Origin: Dermatobacter hominis
GTDB lineage: Bacteria; Actinomycetota; Acidimicrobiia; Acidimicrobiales; Microtrichaceae
Direction of reading: 5' to 3'
Length of the DNA: 64,000 nt
Assembly: GCF_020715685.1 (NCBI RefSeq)
Contig: NZ_CP085840.1
Coordinates: 2,418,001-2,482,000, forward strand
This document shows, one piece after another, positions 34,866 to 45,154 of this stretch; the first letter of the stretch is position 1, and each line of letters starts with the position of its first letter. The position numbers and the translations under genes were made by a program. Below the pieces are notes generated by a model. That model saw only the letters and a program-made list of their open reading frames with translations. It made no database searches and was not told the origin of the DNA.

Positions 34866-35602
34866 CAGCCGTTCACCTCCGCGTCGGCGCCGGTGCGGGC
34901 CCCCGACCCGCCGGCGAGCTCCGCGCCGTCGGCATCGGCGTCGCCGGACTCGCCCATCGGTCCGTCGTCGGAGCCGATCGAGACCTCGCCGTCGACGGCG
35001 CCCGGACCGGCCGGCTCGGGGAACAGCTCCAGGTGCTCGACGGCGGGACCGTCGGGGAACTCGTCGGTGTCGATCGGCTCGCCCTTCGGACGGCGCGACA
35101 GCACGACGGCGCCGACGACGGCGACGGTGAGCAGCACCGCGGTGACCTCGAAGGCGAACACGTAGTCGGTGAACAGCACCCGGCCGAGCCGCTCGATGTC
35201 GGAGGAGCTCTCCGACAGCGGTGCGGTGGCCGACCGCTCACCGGTGGCGCCGTCGCCGCCCGCCAGCAGGATGACGATGCTGAGCACCAGGATGCCCAGA
35301 CCGGCGATGACGCCGACGATGCGCTGGGCCGGCAACGGGTCGTGCTCGGTCGCCTCCACCCGGTCCACGCCGAGGAGCATGATCACGAACAGGAACAGCA
35401 CGACGATCGCGCCGGCGTAGACGATCACCTGGATGGCGGCGAGGAAGTACGCCTCCTGCGCGATGAAGAGCACGGCGATGCCGAACAGGGTGGCGACCAG
35501 GCTGAGCGCGTTGTGGACCGGGTTCCGGAACAGCACGACGCCCAGCGCGCCGCCGAGCACGATGGCCGCGGCGATCAGGAACGTGAACATCTCGACGCGC
35601 AT
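34865..35602 (-). CDS. nuoJ: NADH-quinone oxidoreductase subunit J with acidic C-terminal tail
   Basis: A 245-residue subunit with five hydrophobic helices ([35 protein letters not shown] and others). The last 75 residues form a hydrophilic tail very rich in Asp, Glu, Gly and Ala, absent from the E. coli protein and common in actinobacteria. The ATG gives MRVEMFTF directly before the first helix. It shares one base with the nuoI stop. Confidence 0.95.
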   Translation of the reverse strand: MRVEMFTFLIAAAIVLGGALGVVLFRNPVHNALSLVATLFGIAVLFIAQEAYFLAAIQVIVYAGAIVVLFLFVIMLLGVDRVEATEHDPLPAQRIVGVIAGLGILVLSIVILLAGGDGATGERSATAPLSESSSDIERLGRVLFTDYVFAFEVTAVLLTVAVVGAVVLSRRPKGEPIDTDEFPDGPAVEHLELFPEPAGPGAVDGEVSIGSDDGPMGESGDADADGAELAGGSGARTGADAEVNG

Positions 35603-36294
35603 CAGTGATGACCCCCGTGCGCACCGTCGTCGTCGTGGCCGCCCGCAGCGCCGGCGCGCTCCCTCTCCTGCAACAACGCGGCGTCGAGCGGCTGGCCGCC
35701 CTCGGCGTCGCGGACGCCGTAGCCGAGCTCGCCGGCCCAGGCGATGATGCCCTCGAAGCGCGCGTCGCCCGACGGGGCGGTGGCGCGCATCCAGCCCGAG
35801 GTGTCCTCGGCGGCGTCGAAGCCGCCGTCCCAGTGCTCCCACGGGAGCTTCTGGGGCCGGCCGTCGTCACCGACGAGCAGCTCGTCCTTGGTGTAGATCG
35901 CGTCCTCGCGGTTGGTGAACGCGAACTCGAAAAGCTTGGTCTCGGTGATCGCCTCGGTCGGGCACGCCTCGACGCACAGGTCGCAGTGGATGCAGCGGAG
36001 GTAGTTGATCTCGTAGACGAAGCCGTAGCGCTCGCCGGGCGAGGTCGGCTCCTGCGGGTCGTTGTCGCGCCCGCGCACGTAGATGCAGCGGGCCGGGCAG
36101 ACGCCGGCGCAGAGCTCGCAGCCGATGCACTTCTCCATGCCGTCCTCGTAGCGGTTGAGGACGTGGCGCCCGTGGAAGCGCTCCGGCTTCGGCCGGACCT
36201 CCTCGGGGTACTGCATGGTGACGCGCTTGCCCGAGTCGGTGCGCGTGCCGGCCCACTTCTTGAACGTGACCTTGAAGCCGTCGAGGTAGCCCAC
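35602..36294 (-). CDS. nuoI: NADH-quinone oxidoreductase subunit I (2x[4Fe-4S])
   Basis: A 230-residue peripheral-arm ferredoxin subunit. The two cluster motifs [15 protein letters not shown] and [15 protein letters not shown] carry clusters N6a and N6b, which pass electrons towards NuoB. The C-terminus ends in a histidine/aspartate-rich tail ([13 protein letters not shown]) that is not part of the cluster domain. The start is GTG, adjacent to the nuoH stop. Confidence 0.95.
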   Translation of the reverse strand: MGYLDGFKVTFKKWAGTRTDSGKRVTMQYPEEVRPKPERFHGRHVLNRYEDGMEKCIGCELCAGVCPARCIYVRGRDNDPQEPTSPGERYGFVYEINYLRCIHCDLCVEACPTEAITETKLFEFAFTNREDAIYTKDELLVGDDGRPQKLPWEHWDGGFDAAEDTSGWMRATAPSGDARFEGIIAWAGELGYGVRDAEGGQPLDAALLQERERAGAAGGHDDDGAHGGHH

Positions 36295-36295
36295 G

Positions 36296-37528
36296 TCAGG
36301 CCCCTTCCCGCGCCGAGACCGTGCCGTCGTCGGACGCCAGGGAGTCGCTGAGCTCGTGGCGGGCGGCTGCTGCCCTGATCGAGGCCCGCAGCATCAGGCC
36401 GCCGACGGCGATGATCGCCGCCGTGACGGCGCCGGTGAGCACCGGGTTCCAGCCGACGTCGTCGGCCACGCGGACCGAGGTGAGGAGCAGGAACCAGCCC
36501 AGGGCGAGCGGGATCAGGAACTTCCAGCCCAGGTCCATCAGCTGGTCGTAGCGGAACCTCGGCAGCGTGGCCCGGAACCACACGAACATGAAGAGGAAGA
36601 TCAGGAGCTTGGCGAAGAAGTAGACGAGCGGCAGCACGTAGTCGGCCACCCAGCCCGGCGCGCCGCTCGGGATCGGGCCCGACGGCCCACCGAGGAACAG
36701 GGTCACGATGACCGCCGACATCGTCACCGTGTTCAGGAACTCCGCCAGGTAGAAGAGCGCGAACCGGAACGACGAGTACTCGGTGTGGAAGCCGCCGACG
36801 AGCTCCTGCTCCGCCTCGACGAGGTCGAACGGCGGGCGGTTGAGCTCGGCGGTGGCGGCGATGGTGAAGATCACGAACGGCACGAGCGCCGTCATCCAGA
36901 GGTTCCACTGCCAGCCCGACTGCTCGGCGACGATGCCGTTCGTCGACAGCGTGCCGCTGATGAGCAGCACCGCGGCGACCGACAGGCCGAGGGCGGCCTC
37001 GTAGGACACCATCTGGGCCGAGGCCCTGACCGAGCCGAGCAGGGGGTACTTCGAGCCCGACGACCAGCCCGCCAGCATCACGCCGTACACCGCGATCGAC
37101 GACATGGCGAGCACGAAGAGGATGCCCATCTGCGGGTCGGCGACCTGCATGAAGGTCTCGTGGCCGAACATCGTGACCACGCCGTCCTGGCCGTCGGAGA
37201 AGTCGCCCGCGACGGGGATGACGGCGAAGACCAGGAAGGCCGGGATCAGCGCCAGGAACGGCGCCAGCTTGAACACGAAGGGATCGGAGCGCTCGGGCTC
37301 CAGGTCCTCCTTGAACATCAGCTTCAGACCGTCGGCGAGCGTCTGGAGGATGCCGAACGGACCGGCCCGGTTGGGCCCGATGCGGTTCTGCATGTCGGCG
37401 ACGAGCTTGCGCTCGAACCACACCATCGCCATCACGCCGACCAGCAGCACGGCGAAGGCCACGACCACCTTGAGCACGACGATGAGGACGGCGCTGAGGC
37501 CGATGTCGCCGGACAGGAGCGGATCCAT
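36296..37528 (-). CDS. nuoH: NADH-quinone oxidoreductase subunit H
   Basis: A 410-residue subunit with about eight helices that forms the quinone chamber. Signatures are [38 protein letters not shown] and GGFHTEYS, all conserved. It has a C-terminal hydrophilic extension ([13 protein letters not shown]). It shares its first base with the nuoG stop. Confidence 0.95.
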   Translation of the reverse strand: MDPLLSGDIGLSAVLIVVLKVVVAFAVLLVGVMAMVWFERKLVADMQNRIGPNRAGPFGILQTLADGLKLMFKEDLEPERSDPFVFKLAPFLALIPAFLVFAVIPVAGDFSDGQDGVVTMFGHETFMQVADPQMGILFVLAMSSIAVYGVMLAGWSSGSKYPLLGSVRASAQMVSYEAALGLSVAAVLLISGTLSTNGIVAEQSGWQWNLWMTALVPFVIFTIAATAELNRPPFDLVEAEQELVGGFHTEYSSFRFALFYLAEFLNTVTMSAVIVTLFLGGPSGPIPSGAPGWVADYVLPLVYFFAKLLIFLFMFVWFRATLPRFRYDQLMDLGWKFLIPLALGWFLLLTSVRVADDVGWNPVLTGAVTAAIIAVGGLMLRASIRAAAARHELSDSLASDDGTVSAREGA

Positions 37529-40032
37529 CAGGCCACCTCCACCCGGACGTCGCAGACCACGTCGTCGACCGACACCAGCGCGTACGGGTCGACCGACAGC
37601 GCGTGGTGGAGCACGACCGTGCCCCGGGGGACCCGGTCCGAGATCACGAGCGGCCCGGTCACCGAGCCGTGCTGCGAGCTCACCGTGAGCCGGGTCCCGG
37701 CCTCGACGTCGAGCGCCGCGGCGTCGGCCGTGCCGAGCACCACCGCACCGTCGCGGACCAGCGGCCGCGACGAGGGCATGTGCGACAGGGTCTCACCGCC
37801 GTCGTAGAGCACGCGGTCGACGACCAGGCGGGACGAGTAGGCGTTCGGGTTGGGCACCGCCGGGGCGGACGGGGCGACGAAGGAGCCGGCGTCGAGGTCG
37901 GTCACGATGCCGTCGACGTTGTGCGGCTCGCCGAGCGCCTCCCGCGTGACGTGCGACAGCGCCGGCACGTTCGCCACCAGCTCCGTCCACAGCTCGACCG
38001 GCCCGTCGTCGGCCAGCGCGTCCGCGCCCAGGCGCTCGGCGAGGTCGGCGGCGATCATCCAGTCGGTGCGGGCCGTGCCCGGTGCGTTCACCTTGGCGTT
38101 CAGCGTGGTGACCCGGCCCTCCATGTTGGTGGTGGTGCCGTCGCACTCGGCGAAGCCCGCAACCGGCAGCACGATCTGGGCCAGCGAGGCCGACTCGGTC
38201 AGGAACCGGTCGAGCACGATGACGGTCGGGGTCGCGGCGAGCGCACGGCGGGCGAGCGAGCGGTCGCGGAAGTCCTCGACCGGATCGGCGCCGAGCAGCA
38301 CCAGCACGTCCACCTTGCCCTCGGCCGCGGCGAGCAGGATCCCGTCGGCGTCGGTGCCCGGCTGCGACGGGACGGTCGGCCAGACCTGCGCCCAGGCGCC
38401 ACGGCCGTCGTCGAGCGACGCGCCACCGGGCAGCCGGCCCGGGGCCAGGCCCGCCATGACCGCACCCCGGGTGTTGCCGCGGCGCACGACCGGCAGGAAC
38501 CGGGCGGTGGGGGCGGCGTCGAGCACGGCCGCCGCCGCGTCGAGGGCGACGGCGGGCGACTCGACCAGGTTGGGGCGACCGATGACGACCTTCAGGTCGC
38601 CGGCGCCGCCGAGCACCTCGGCCGCGGCGGCCAGGTCGGCGGCGGCCACGCCACCGACGTCACCCGTGGACCCCGACAGGAGCGCCCGGACGACCGCGGC
38701 GGACTCGCCCGGCCGGGGGTGGACCGACGCCGCGGCGTAGGGCGAGAGGCTGGTGCCGGCGGGCGTGACCTGGACCAGGCGCACGCCGTCCTTGACCATG
38801 GCGTGCTTCAGCCGGAGGAACAGGACCGGCAGCTCCTCCTTGGGGTCGGGCCCCAGGTAGAGCACCGTGCCGCCCTTGGCACACACGTCGTCGATCGTCG
38901 CGCCGGGGAGGTCGAACACCTCGGCCGGCAGGCCGTCGCCGAGCTGGGCGTCGGTCTGGTCGGTCCCGATCACGCCCTTGGCCAGGCGAGCCCAGGCGTA
39001 GGCGGCCTCGTTGGTCAGGCGGGCGCCGCCCAGGACGGCCACACCCGAGGGTCCCCGACCGGCGATGGCGTCGCGGATCGCGCCGGCGGCGGCGTCGATC
39101 GCCACGTTCCAGCGGGCCTCGGCGAGCTCGCTGCCCGAGCGGAGCAGCGGGGTGGTGAGGCGGTCGGGCGAGCCCACGGCCTCGAAGCTGAAGCGGCCCT
39201 TGTCGCAGAGCCAGGACCAGTTGACCGGGTCCGAGTCGATCCCTCCGTAGCGGAGCACCTGGTCCCGGCTGGCGTCGATCGATGTGCGGCACCCCACTGC
39301 GCACTCGGTGCAGGTGGACTCGACGGTCTCGAGGTCCCACGGGCGGGCCCGGAACCGGTAGGGCTCGGCGGTCAGCGCGCCCACCGGGCAGATCTGCACC
39401 GTGTTGCCGGAGAAGTACGAGCTGAACGGCTCGCCCGGGAACGTGTTCACCTGCGTGTTGGAGCCGCGACCGATGAAGTGGATGAGCGGGTCGTCGGTGA
39501 CCTCGGCCGCGAACCGGGTGCAGCGGTCGCAGAGGATGCAGCGCTCGCGGTCGAGCAGCACGGTCTGCGAGATGGCGATCGGCTTCTCGTAGTGCCGCTT
39601 CTCCTCGACCCAGCGCGACTCGCCCGGGCCGTACGCGATCGACTGGTCCTGCAGCGGGCACTCGCCGCCCTTGTCGCAGACCGGGCAGTCGAGCGGGTGG
39701 TTGGCCAGCAGGAACTCGATGACGCCGTCCTGGGCCTTGGCCACCGCCGGGCTGTCGGTCGTGACCGTCATGTCGGGCGCCACCGGGATCATGCAGCTCG
39801 GCTGCAGCGCGGGGCCGCGCCCCGAGTCGATCTCGACGAGGCACATCCGGCACATGCCCACCGGCTCCATCCGCGGGTGGTAGCAGAAGCGCGGGATGTA
39901 GGCGTCGTTGCGCTCGCACGCGTCGATGACGAGCTCGCCCTTCTGGGCGACGATCTCCTCGCCGTTCACGGTGATGGTCACCGGGTCGGTGACCTCGACG
40001 CTGCGCCCTTCGAGCGACCGCCGCTCAGACAT
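37528..40032 (-). CDS. nuoG: NADH-quinone oxidoreductase subunit G
   Basis: An 834-residue iron-sulfur subunit of the peripheral arm. The N-terminal [2Fe-2S] domain has RFCYHPRMEPVGMCRMC. Next come the HPLDCPVCDKGGECPLQ motif and the [4Fe-4S] cysteines ERCILCDRCTRF. A further CTECAVGC motif (N7-type cluster) precedes a molybdopterin-oxidoreductase-like domain without cofactor function. The start is ATG (MSERRS); the downstream nuoF stop... i.e. the preceding gene's stop overlaps it by eight bases. The length is typical of actinobacterial NuoG. Confidence 0.95.
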   Translation of the reverse strand: MSERRSLEGRSVEVTDPVTITVNGEEIVAQKGELVIDACERNDAYIPRFCYHPRMEPVGMCRMCLVEIDSGRGPALQPSCMIPVAPDMTVTTDSPAVAKAQDGVIEFLLANHPLDCPVCDKGGECPLQDQSIAYGPGESRWVEEKRHYEKPIAISQTVLLDRERCILCDRCTRFAAEVTDDPLIHFIGRGSNTQVNTFPGEPFSSYFSGNTVQICPVGALTAEPYRFRARPWDLETVESTCTECAVGCRTSIDASRDQVLRYGGIDSDPVNWSWLCDKGRFSFEAVGSPDRLTTPLLRSGSELAEARWNVAIDAAAGAIRDAIAGRGPSGVAVLGGARLTNEAAYAWARLAKGVIGTDQTDAQLGDGLPAEVFDLPGATIDDVCAKGGTVLYLGPDPKEELPVLFLRLKHAMVKDGVRLVQVTPAGTSLSPYAAASVHPRPGESAAVVRALLSGSTGDVGGVAAADLAAAAEVLGGAGDLKVVIGRPNLVESPAVALDAAAAVLDAAPTARFLPVVRRGNTRGAVMAGLAPGRLPGGASLDDGRGAWAQVWPTVPSQPGTDADGILLAAAEGKVDVLVLLGADPVEDFRDRSLARRALAATPTVIVLDRFLTESASLAQIVLPVAGFAECDGTTTNMEGRVTTLNAKVNAPGTARTDWMIAADLAERLGADALADDGPVELWTELVANVPALSHVTREALGEPHNVDGIVTDLDAGSFVAPSAPAVPNPNAYSSRLVVDRVLYDGGETLSHMPSSRPLVRDGAVVLGTADAAALDVEAGTRLTVSSQHGSVTGPLVISDRVPRGTVVLHHALSVDPYALVSVDDVVCDVRVEVA

Positions 40033-41470
40033 CGAACCGGCCTCCTGCTGCGGTCAGCGCCGTCTCGTCGCCGGGACCCTCGCCGTCGGGCTCCGACGGG
40101 TCGGGGGCCGGCGCCACCACCTCGGCGGTGACGGGGATGCGGTCCCGCAGCGTGATCTTCGCCTCGAACTCGTGGCGGAAGCGGCGGATGGCGGACGTGA
40201 TCGGCGCCACCGACGACGGCCCGAGCGGGCAGATCGTCGTCTGCCGGGGCGGGAACGGCACGGCCTCGAGCCCCTGGCCCGGGTCGGCCGCCACCGGGTA
40301 CGGCCCCGGGCTGATGTTGTCGGCGACGTCGAGCAGCATGTCGATGTCGCTCGGGCGCCCGTAGCCGTCGAGGATGCGCTGGAGGATCTTCTCCTCCCAC
40401 GTCGTGCCCTCCCGGCACGGCGTGCACTTGCCGCACGACTCGCGGGCGAAGAACCGCACGACCCGCAGGCAGGCCCGCACCGCGTCGGTCGTGTCGTCCA
40501 TGACGACGATCGCGCCCGACCCGAGCATCGAGCCCGCGGCGCCGACCGGCCGGCCCTCGAGCGGCAGGTCGACCTGCTCGGCGAAGAACCAGGGCGCCGA
40601 CGCGCCGCCGGGGATGAACATCTTGAGCTCGCGGCCCTCGCGGATGCCGCCGCCGTACTGCTCGGACTCGAACAGCTCGCGGAAGGTGGTCGTCCCCTGC
40701 GGCACCTCGAAGACGCCGGGGGTGTTCACGTGGCCCGACAGCGCGATCAGGCGGGTGCCCGGCGACGACTCGGTGCCGATCGAGCGGTACTCGTCGACGC
40801 CGTGGCACATGAGCCACGGGAGGTTCGACAGCGTCTCGACGTTGTTGACGATCGTCGGCTGCATGTACAGGCCCTTGGCCGCCGGGAAGTACGGCGGCTT
40901 GAGGCGCGGCATGCCGCGGTTGCCCTCGAGCGACTCGATGAGCGCGGTCTCCTCGCCGACGATGTAGGCGCCGGCGCCCCAGTGCAGGACGATGTCGACG
41001 CTGAAGTCGGTCCCGAGGATGTTCCTGCCGACCAGGTTGGCGGCGTACGCCTCGTTCAGCGCCGCGGCGATCCGCTCCTGCGCGTGGGGCATCTCGCCGC
41101 GCACGTACAGGAACACCTGGGCCACGCCGATCGCGTACGCCGCGATGAGGCAGCCCTCGATGAGCTGGTGCGGGTCGCGCTCCATGAGCACGCGGTCCTT
41201 GTAGGTGCCGGGCTCGGACTCGTCGCCGTTGATGACGAGGTAGCGGGGCCAGACGCCGGGCGGGCAGAAGCCCCACTTCACACCGGCCGGGAAGCCGGCG
41301 CCCCCGCGGCCGAGCAGCGTGGCGTCCTTGACGAGGTTGGTGACGTCGGCCGGGGCCATGGCCAGGGCGGCCTTGAGGCCGTCGTAGCCGCGGTAGGAGC
41401 CGGAGGCCTGGTAGCCGTCGAGGGTGTGGCCGTCGGCGACCTCGAAGCGGGAGGAGACGCGATCGGTCAC
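40025..41470 (-). CDS. nuoF: NADH-quinone oxidoreductase subunit F (NADH/FMN-binding)
   Basis: A 481-residue flavoprotein subunit where NADH is oxidised. GRGGAGFPAGVKW and GDESEPGTYKDR bind FMN/NADH. The N3 cluster cysteines are in ESCGKCTPCREGT. It has a C-terminal acidic/proline tail. The GTG start (VTDRVSS) overlaps the nuoE stop (GTGA-type). Confidence 0.95.
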   Translation of the reverse strand: MTDRVSSRFEVADGHTLDGYQASGSYRGYDGLKAALAMAPADVTNLVKDATLLGRGGAGFPAGVKWGFCPPGVWPRYLVINGDESEPGTYKDRVLMERDPHQLIEGCLIAAYAIGVAQVFLYVRGEMPHAQERIAAALNEAYAANLVGRNILGTDFSVDIVLHWGAGAYIVGEETALIESLEGNRGMPRLKPPYFPAAKGLYMQPTIVNNVETLSNLPWLMCHGVDEYRSIGTESSPGTRLIALSGHVNTPGVFEVPQGTTTFRELFESEQYGGGIREGRELKMFIPGGASAPWFFAEQVDLPLEGRPVGAAGSMLGSGAIVVMDDTTDAVRACLRVVRFFARESCGKCTPCREGTTWEEKILQRILDGYGRPSDIDMLLDVADNISPGPYPVAADPGQGLEAVPFPPRQTTICPLGPSSVAPITSAIRRFRHEFEAKITLRDRIPVTAEVVAPAPDPSEPDGEGPGDETALTAAGGRFDV

Positions 41471-42102
41471 GATGCCTCCCCCGCCGCTGCGGTCGCGGCC
41501 TCGTGCCGGGCGATCCACGGCGGGATCGTCTGGGCCTCGGGCGGCGTCACGTTGGCCAGGTCCTCGGGGGCGACGTCCTGGCGGACCTTGCCCAGCGTCC
41601 CGTGGTCGGGCACGTGCTCGGCCAGGGCGCCGGAGCGGGCATCGGCGATGATCTGGTCCAGGTCGTCCGCGCTCACCCTGTGGAAGTAGCGGTAGTTCAC
41701 CTGGATGGCCGGGGCCTCGGTGCAGGCGGCGATGCACTCGACGTCCTCGAGCGTGATGACGCCGTCGGACGTGGTGCCGCCGGCCCGGATGCCGAGGGCC
41801 TCCTCGGCGTGCTCGAGCAGCTCCTCGCCGCCGAGCAGCTGGCACGAGATGTTGGTGCACACGTTGACGCAGTAGCGCCCGATCGGGTGCAGCTTGAACA
41901 TCTCGTAGAAGCTCGCGGTGCCCAGGACCTCGGCCGGCGTGCAGTCGACGAGCTCGGCGATGTGGACCATCGCCTCCTCGGACAACCAGCCGTCCTGCTC
42001 CTGCGCCAGGTGGCACAGCGGGATGGTGGCGGACTTGGCGCGCGGGTAGCGGGCGACGATCCGGCGCGCGAGCACCTCGTTCTCGGGGCTGAAGCGGGCC
42101 AT
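41467..42102 (-). CDS. nuoE: NADH-quinone oxidoreductase subunit E ([2Fe-2S])
   Basis: A 211-residue thioredoxin-fold subunit with the N1a cluster cysteines in NVCTNISCQLLGG and ECIAACTEAP. It works with NuoF in the NADH dehydrogenase module. A 50-residue C-terminal extension follows the fold. The ATG shares one base with the nuoD stop. Confidence 0.95.
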   Translation of the reverse strand: MARFSPENEVLARRIVARYPRAKSATIPLCHLAQEQDGWLSEEAMVHIAELVDCTPAEVLGTASFYEMFKLHPIGRYCVNVCTNISCQLLGGEELLEHAEEALGIRAGGTTSDGVITLEDVECIAACTEAPAIQVNYRYFHRVSADDLDQIIADARSGALAEHVPDHGTLGKVRQDVAPEDLANVTPPEAQTIPPWIARHEAATAAAGEAS

Positions 42103-43442
42103 CAGCGGTCCACGTCGCCCATGATCGGGTCGACCGAGCTCACGATCGCGACGGTGTCTGCGATCAGCGAGTCCTTCATCAGGTGGGGCAGGGACTGGAG
42201 GTTCACGAAGCTCGGGCCTCGGATGTGCATGCGGACCGGGTTGGCGGAGCCGTCCGACACCAGGTAGCAGCCGAGCTCGCCCCGGGGGTTCTCCACCGCG
42301 ACGTAGACCTCGCCCTCGGGCACCTTGAAGCCCTCGGTGAAGATCTTGAAGTGGTGGATCAGCGCCTCCATGGACTCGTCGATGCGAGCACGGGGCGGCG
42401 GGGTGACCTTCTTGTCCTGGAGGCGGTAGTCGCCGGCGGGCATCTTGTCCATGCACTGGCGGATGATGCGAATCGACTCCCGGATCTCGGCCAGGCGGAT
42501 GGCGTACCGGTCGAAGCTGTCGCCGTAGGACCCGACGACCACGTCGAAGTCGACCTGGTCGTAGCAGAGGTACGGCATGTCCCGGCGCAGGTCCCAGGCG
42601 TAGCCGGTCGAGCGAAGGAGGGGGCCGGTCGCGCCGAGCGACAGCGCCTCCTCGGCGGTCATCGTCCCGACGCCCTGGAGCCGCTCCCGCCAGATCGGCT
42701 GGCCGGTCATCAGGATGTCGAACTCCTCGAGGCGCGCCGGGAGCGTGTCGAGGAGCGGCTCGAGGAACTCGCGCCAGCCGTCGGGCATGTCCACGGCCAC
42801 ACCGCCCGGGCGGATGTAGTTGTGGTTCATGCGCAGGCCGGTGACCATCTCGAGGAACCGCAGCAGCTCCTCGCGCTCGCGCCAGCCGTAGATCATCATC
42901 GACACGGCACCGAGGTCCATGCCGTTGGTGGCCATGAACAGCATGTGGGAGCTGAGCCGGTTGACCTCGCACATGAGCGTGCGGATCCACTGCGCCCGCT
43001 CGGGCACCTCGATGCCGAGCAGCTGCTCCGTGGCCAGCGAGAAGGCGAGCTCGTTGAAGAGCGGCGCCGCGTAGTCCATGCGCGTGACGTTCGTGGGGCC
43101 CTGGAGGTAGGTGAGCTGCTCACCGGTCTTCTCCATGCCCGTGTGCAGGTACCCGATGACCGGCTTGGAGCGGGTGATGAGCTCGCCGTCCATCTCGAGC
43201 ACCAGGCGGAGCACGCCGTGCGTCGACGGGTGCTGCGGGCCCATGTTCATGAGCATCCGCTCGCCCACGCCCTCCGCGGTCGGGGCCTGGTAGCCGGCCT
43301 TCTCCTCGGCCTCGGACTCCGACAGGTGCAGCGTGGCGCCGTCGTTCGCCAGGCGCTCGAGCGCGTCGTCGAGGGCGTCGAGGCCGACGTCGTCGGCGGA
43401 GCCGGGACCGGAGGTGGTGGCGATGGGCGTGGTGGTGCTCAC
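42102..43442 (-). CDS. nuoD: NADH-quinone oxidoreductase subunit D
   Basis: A 446-residue 49-kDa-type subunit lining the quinone site. GPQHPSTHGVLRLVLEMDGE near the N-terminus carries the quinone-headgroup histidine. The downstream LMCEVNRLSSHMLF and the C-terminal DPIMGDVDR ending are canonical. Separate from nuoC, unlike the E. coli nuoCD fusion. The start is GTG, four-base overlap with nuoC. Confidence 0.95.
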   Translation of the reverse strand: MSTTTPIATTSGPGSADDVGLDALDDALERLANDGATLHLSESEAEEKAGYQAPTAEGVGERMLMNMGPQHPSTHGVLRLVLEMDGELITRSKPVIGYLHTGMEKTGEQLTYLQGPTNVTRMDYAAPLFNELAFSLATEQLLGIEVPERAQWIRTLMCEVNRLSSHMLFMATNGMDLGAVSMMIYGWREREELLRFLEMVTGLRMNHNYIRPGGVAVDMPDGWREFLEPLLDTLPARLEEFDILMTGQPIWRERLQGVGTMTAEEALSLGATGPLLRSTGYAWDLRRDMPYLCYDQVDFDVVVGSYGDSFDRYAIRLAEIRESIRIIRQCMDKMPAGDYRLQDKKVTPPPRARIDESMEALIHHFKIFTEGFKVPEGEVYVAVENPRGELGCYLVSDGSANPVRMHIRGPSFVNLQSLPHLMKDSLIADTVAIVSSVDPIMGDVDR

Positions 43443-43990
43443 GACGCGGCCCCCTTGAACTGGACGGGGATGCGGCCGGCCGGGTCGTCCTTGCGCAGCG
43501 GGTGGCCGATCCAGTCGTGTGGCATGAGGATGCGGCTCATGTCGGGGTGGCCGTCGAAGGCGATCCCGAACAGGTCGAAGGTCTCACGCTCGTGGTTGGA
43601 GACCCCGGGGTGGAGGTGCGACACGGTCGGCACGACCGGGTCGGACTCGGGCACCTGCAGCCGGATGCGGATGCGCGTCCGCTCGAGGTGGTTGAGCAGG
43701 TTGACGACGACCTCGAACCGCTCGGCCTCGACGCCCGGCGGCAGCCAGCGGCCGGCCGCGTGGCCGAGGTAGTCGACGCCGCAGAGGTCGACCGCGACCC
43801 AGTAGCCCTCGCGGCGCAGCTCCTCGACCAGCGAGACGTAGCCGTCGCGGTCGGGGTGCAGCACGACCTGGCCGCGCGAGGTGCTCACCGGCACGCCGAA
43901 CAGGAGCTCGGGTTCGGGCGCGGCCTGCACCTCATCGGCGTTCGGCTCGGCCCCGGTGCTGTTGCCCGGCTCCGCCGGGTTGTCCGACAT
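43439..43990 (-). CDS. nuoC: NADH-quinone oxidoreductase subunit C
   Basis: A 183-residue 30-kDa-type subunit. The family signature is HLHPGVSNHERETFDLFGIAF followed by RILMPHDWIGHPLRKD (signature written in part). A low-complexity N-terminal stretch of about 30 residues precedes the fold. The ATG shares one base with the nuoB stop. Confidence 0.94.
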   Translation of the reverse strand: MSDNPAEPGNSTGAEPNADEVQAAPEPELLFGVPVSTSRGQVVLHPDRDGYVSLVEELRREGYWVAVDLCGVDYLGHAAGRWLPPGVEAERFEVVVNLLNHLERTRIRIRLQVPESDPVVPTVSHLHPGVSNHERETFDLFGIAFDGHPDMSRILMPHDWIGHPLRKDDPAGRIPVQFKGAAS

Positions 43991-44631
43991 CACCGGGCCT
44001 CGAGGTCGAAGCTGCCCGTCGGGACCGCCGTGCCGACCGCCTGACCGGACCCGGCCGGAACGGCGGCCCCGTCCGCAGGCTGGCCGTCGACCTGGTCGAC
44101 GACGATCTGCGCGCCCGAGCCCGTGGCCTCGCGGCGGCGCAGGATCTCGCCCGTCTCGATCTTGCCGTGCAGGGTCACAATGGCCTGCATGAGCGTCTCC
44201 GGCCCGGGCGGGCACCCCGGCGCGTAGACGTCGACGGGGACCACCTGGTCCACGCCCTGGACGATCGCGTAGTTGTTGAACATGCCGCCGCTCGACGCGC
44301 ACACGCCCATCGAGATGACCCACTTGGGCTCCATCATCTGGTCGTAGATGGTGCGCAGGACCGGGGCCATCTTCTGCGAGACGCGGCCGGCGACGATCAT
44401 GACGTCGGCCTGGCGCGGCGAAGCGCGGAAGACCTCCATGCCGAAGCGGGCGAGGTCGTAGTGCGGGCCGCCGGCGGCCATCATCTCGATGGCGCAGCAC
44501 GCCAGGCCGAAGGTGGCCGGCCAGCTGCTGCGGCGCCGGGCCCAGCGGACGAGGTCCTCGAGCTGGCCCGTGAGGAAGTTGTGCTCCAGCCCGGCGAACC
44601 CGTCGTCGCGGACGTTCTGCACGAGGCCCAT
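43990..44631 (-). CDS. nuoB: NADH-quinone oxidoreductase subunit B ([4Fe-4S] N2)
   Basis: A 213-residue subunit holding the terminal N2 cluster that reduces quinone. Ligands are in [23 protein letters not shown] and APGCPPGPE. It has a C-terminal low-complexity tail of about 45 residues ([10 protein letters not shown]). The ATG shares one base with the nuoA stop. Confidence 0.95.
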   Translation of the reverse strand: MGLVQNVRDDGFAGLEHNFLTGQLEDLVRWARRRSSWPATFGLACCAIEMMAAGGPHYDLARFGMEVFRASPRQADVMIVAGRVSQKMAPVLRTIYDQMMEPKWVISMGVCASSGGMFNNYAIVQGVDQVVPVDVYAPGCPPGPETLMQAIVTLHGKIETGEILRRREATGSGAQIVVDQVDGQPADGAAVPAGSGQAVGTAVPTGSFDLEAR

Positions 44632-45152
44632 CAGTGGGCTCCGACCGTCTCGCGCTCGGGCGCGGCCGGCGCGTCGGCGCCGGCGGTGGGCGAGGTCGGC
44701 GAGCCGGTGTCGCGACCCTCGAGGCCGACCCGGCGGACGGTGCTCGACGTCGTGCGCTCGGGCGCCGTGTGCAGCTGCGACCGGCGCAGGTGCTTCGGCG
44801 GGCCCCAGTCGAGGGCGCCGTTGCTGATGAGGTACAGGAAGGACTCGAACACCGCGACGGTGAAGATGCCGATGGCGACGAGGCCGAACCAGCCGAGCGC
44901 GCCGTACACCTGGGTGAACGGGTAGAAGAAGATGATCTCGATGTCGAAGACGATGAAGATCATCGCGATGAGGTAGAAGCGCACCGGGAAGCGCTCGGGC
45001 GGATCGGTGGTGTCGAGGATCCCGCACTCGTAAGGCGCGACCTTGGCCTCGTTCGGCCGCGGCGGCACGAGGATCCGCTGCGCGATGAGGCTGATCCCGG
45101 CGAACAGCGCGACCAGCACCAGCAGCGCCACGATGGGCAGGTACTGGCCCAT
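44631..45152 (-). CDS. nuoA: NADH-quinone oxidoreductase subunit A
   Basis: A 173-residue three-helix subunit with the conserved loop APYECGILD. The start [10 protein letters not shown] is chosen because it sits directly before the first helix; a longer in-frame frame extends into the preceding gene. The gap to that gene's stop is only two bases, tying nuoA tightly to the bc-complex genes. The C-terminal 45 residues are a hydrophilic extension. Confidence 0.93.
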   Translation of the reverse strand: MGQYLPIVALLVLVALFAGISLIAQRILVPPRPNEAKVAPYECGILDTTDPPERFPVRFYLIAMIFIVFDIEIIFFYPFTQVYGALGWFGLVAIGIFTVAVFESFLYLISNGALDWGPPKHLRRSQLHTAPERTTSSTVRRVGLEGRDTGSPTSPTAGADAPAAPERETVGAH

Positions 45153-45154
45153 CG

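Noticed and set aside
32787-40131. Long plus-strand open frames opposite nuoL, nuoG and others
   Set aside because: They are products of high GC third positions on the opposite strand of conserved nuo genes; their translations are His/Arg/Asp-rich and lack any family signature.
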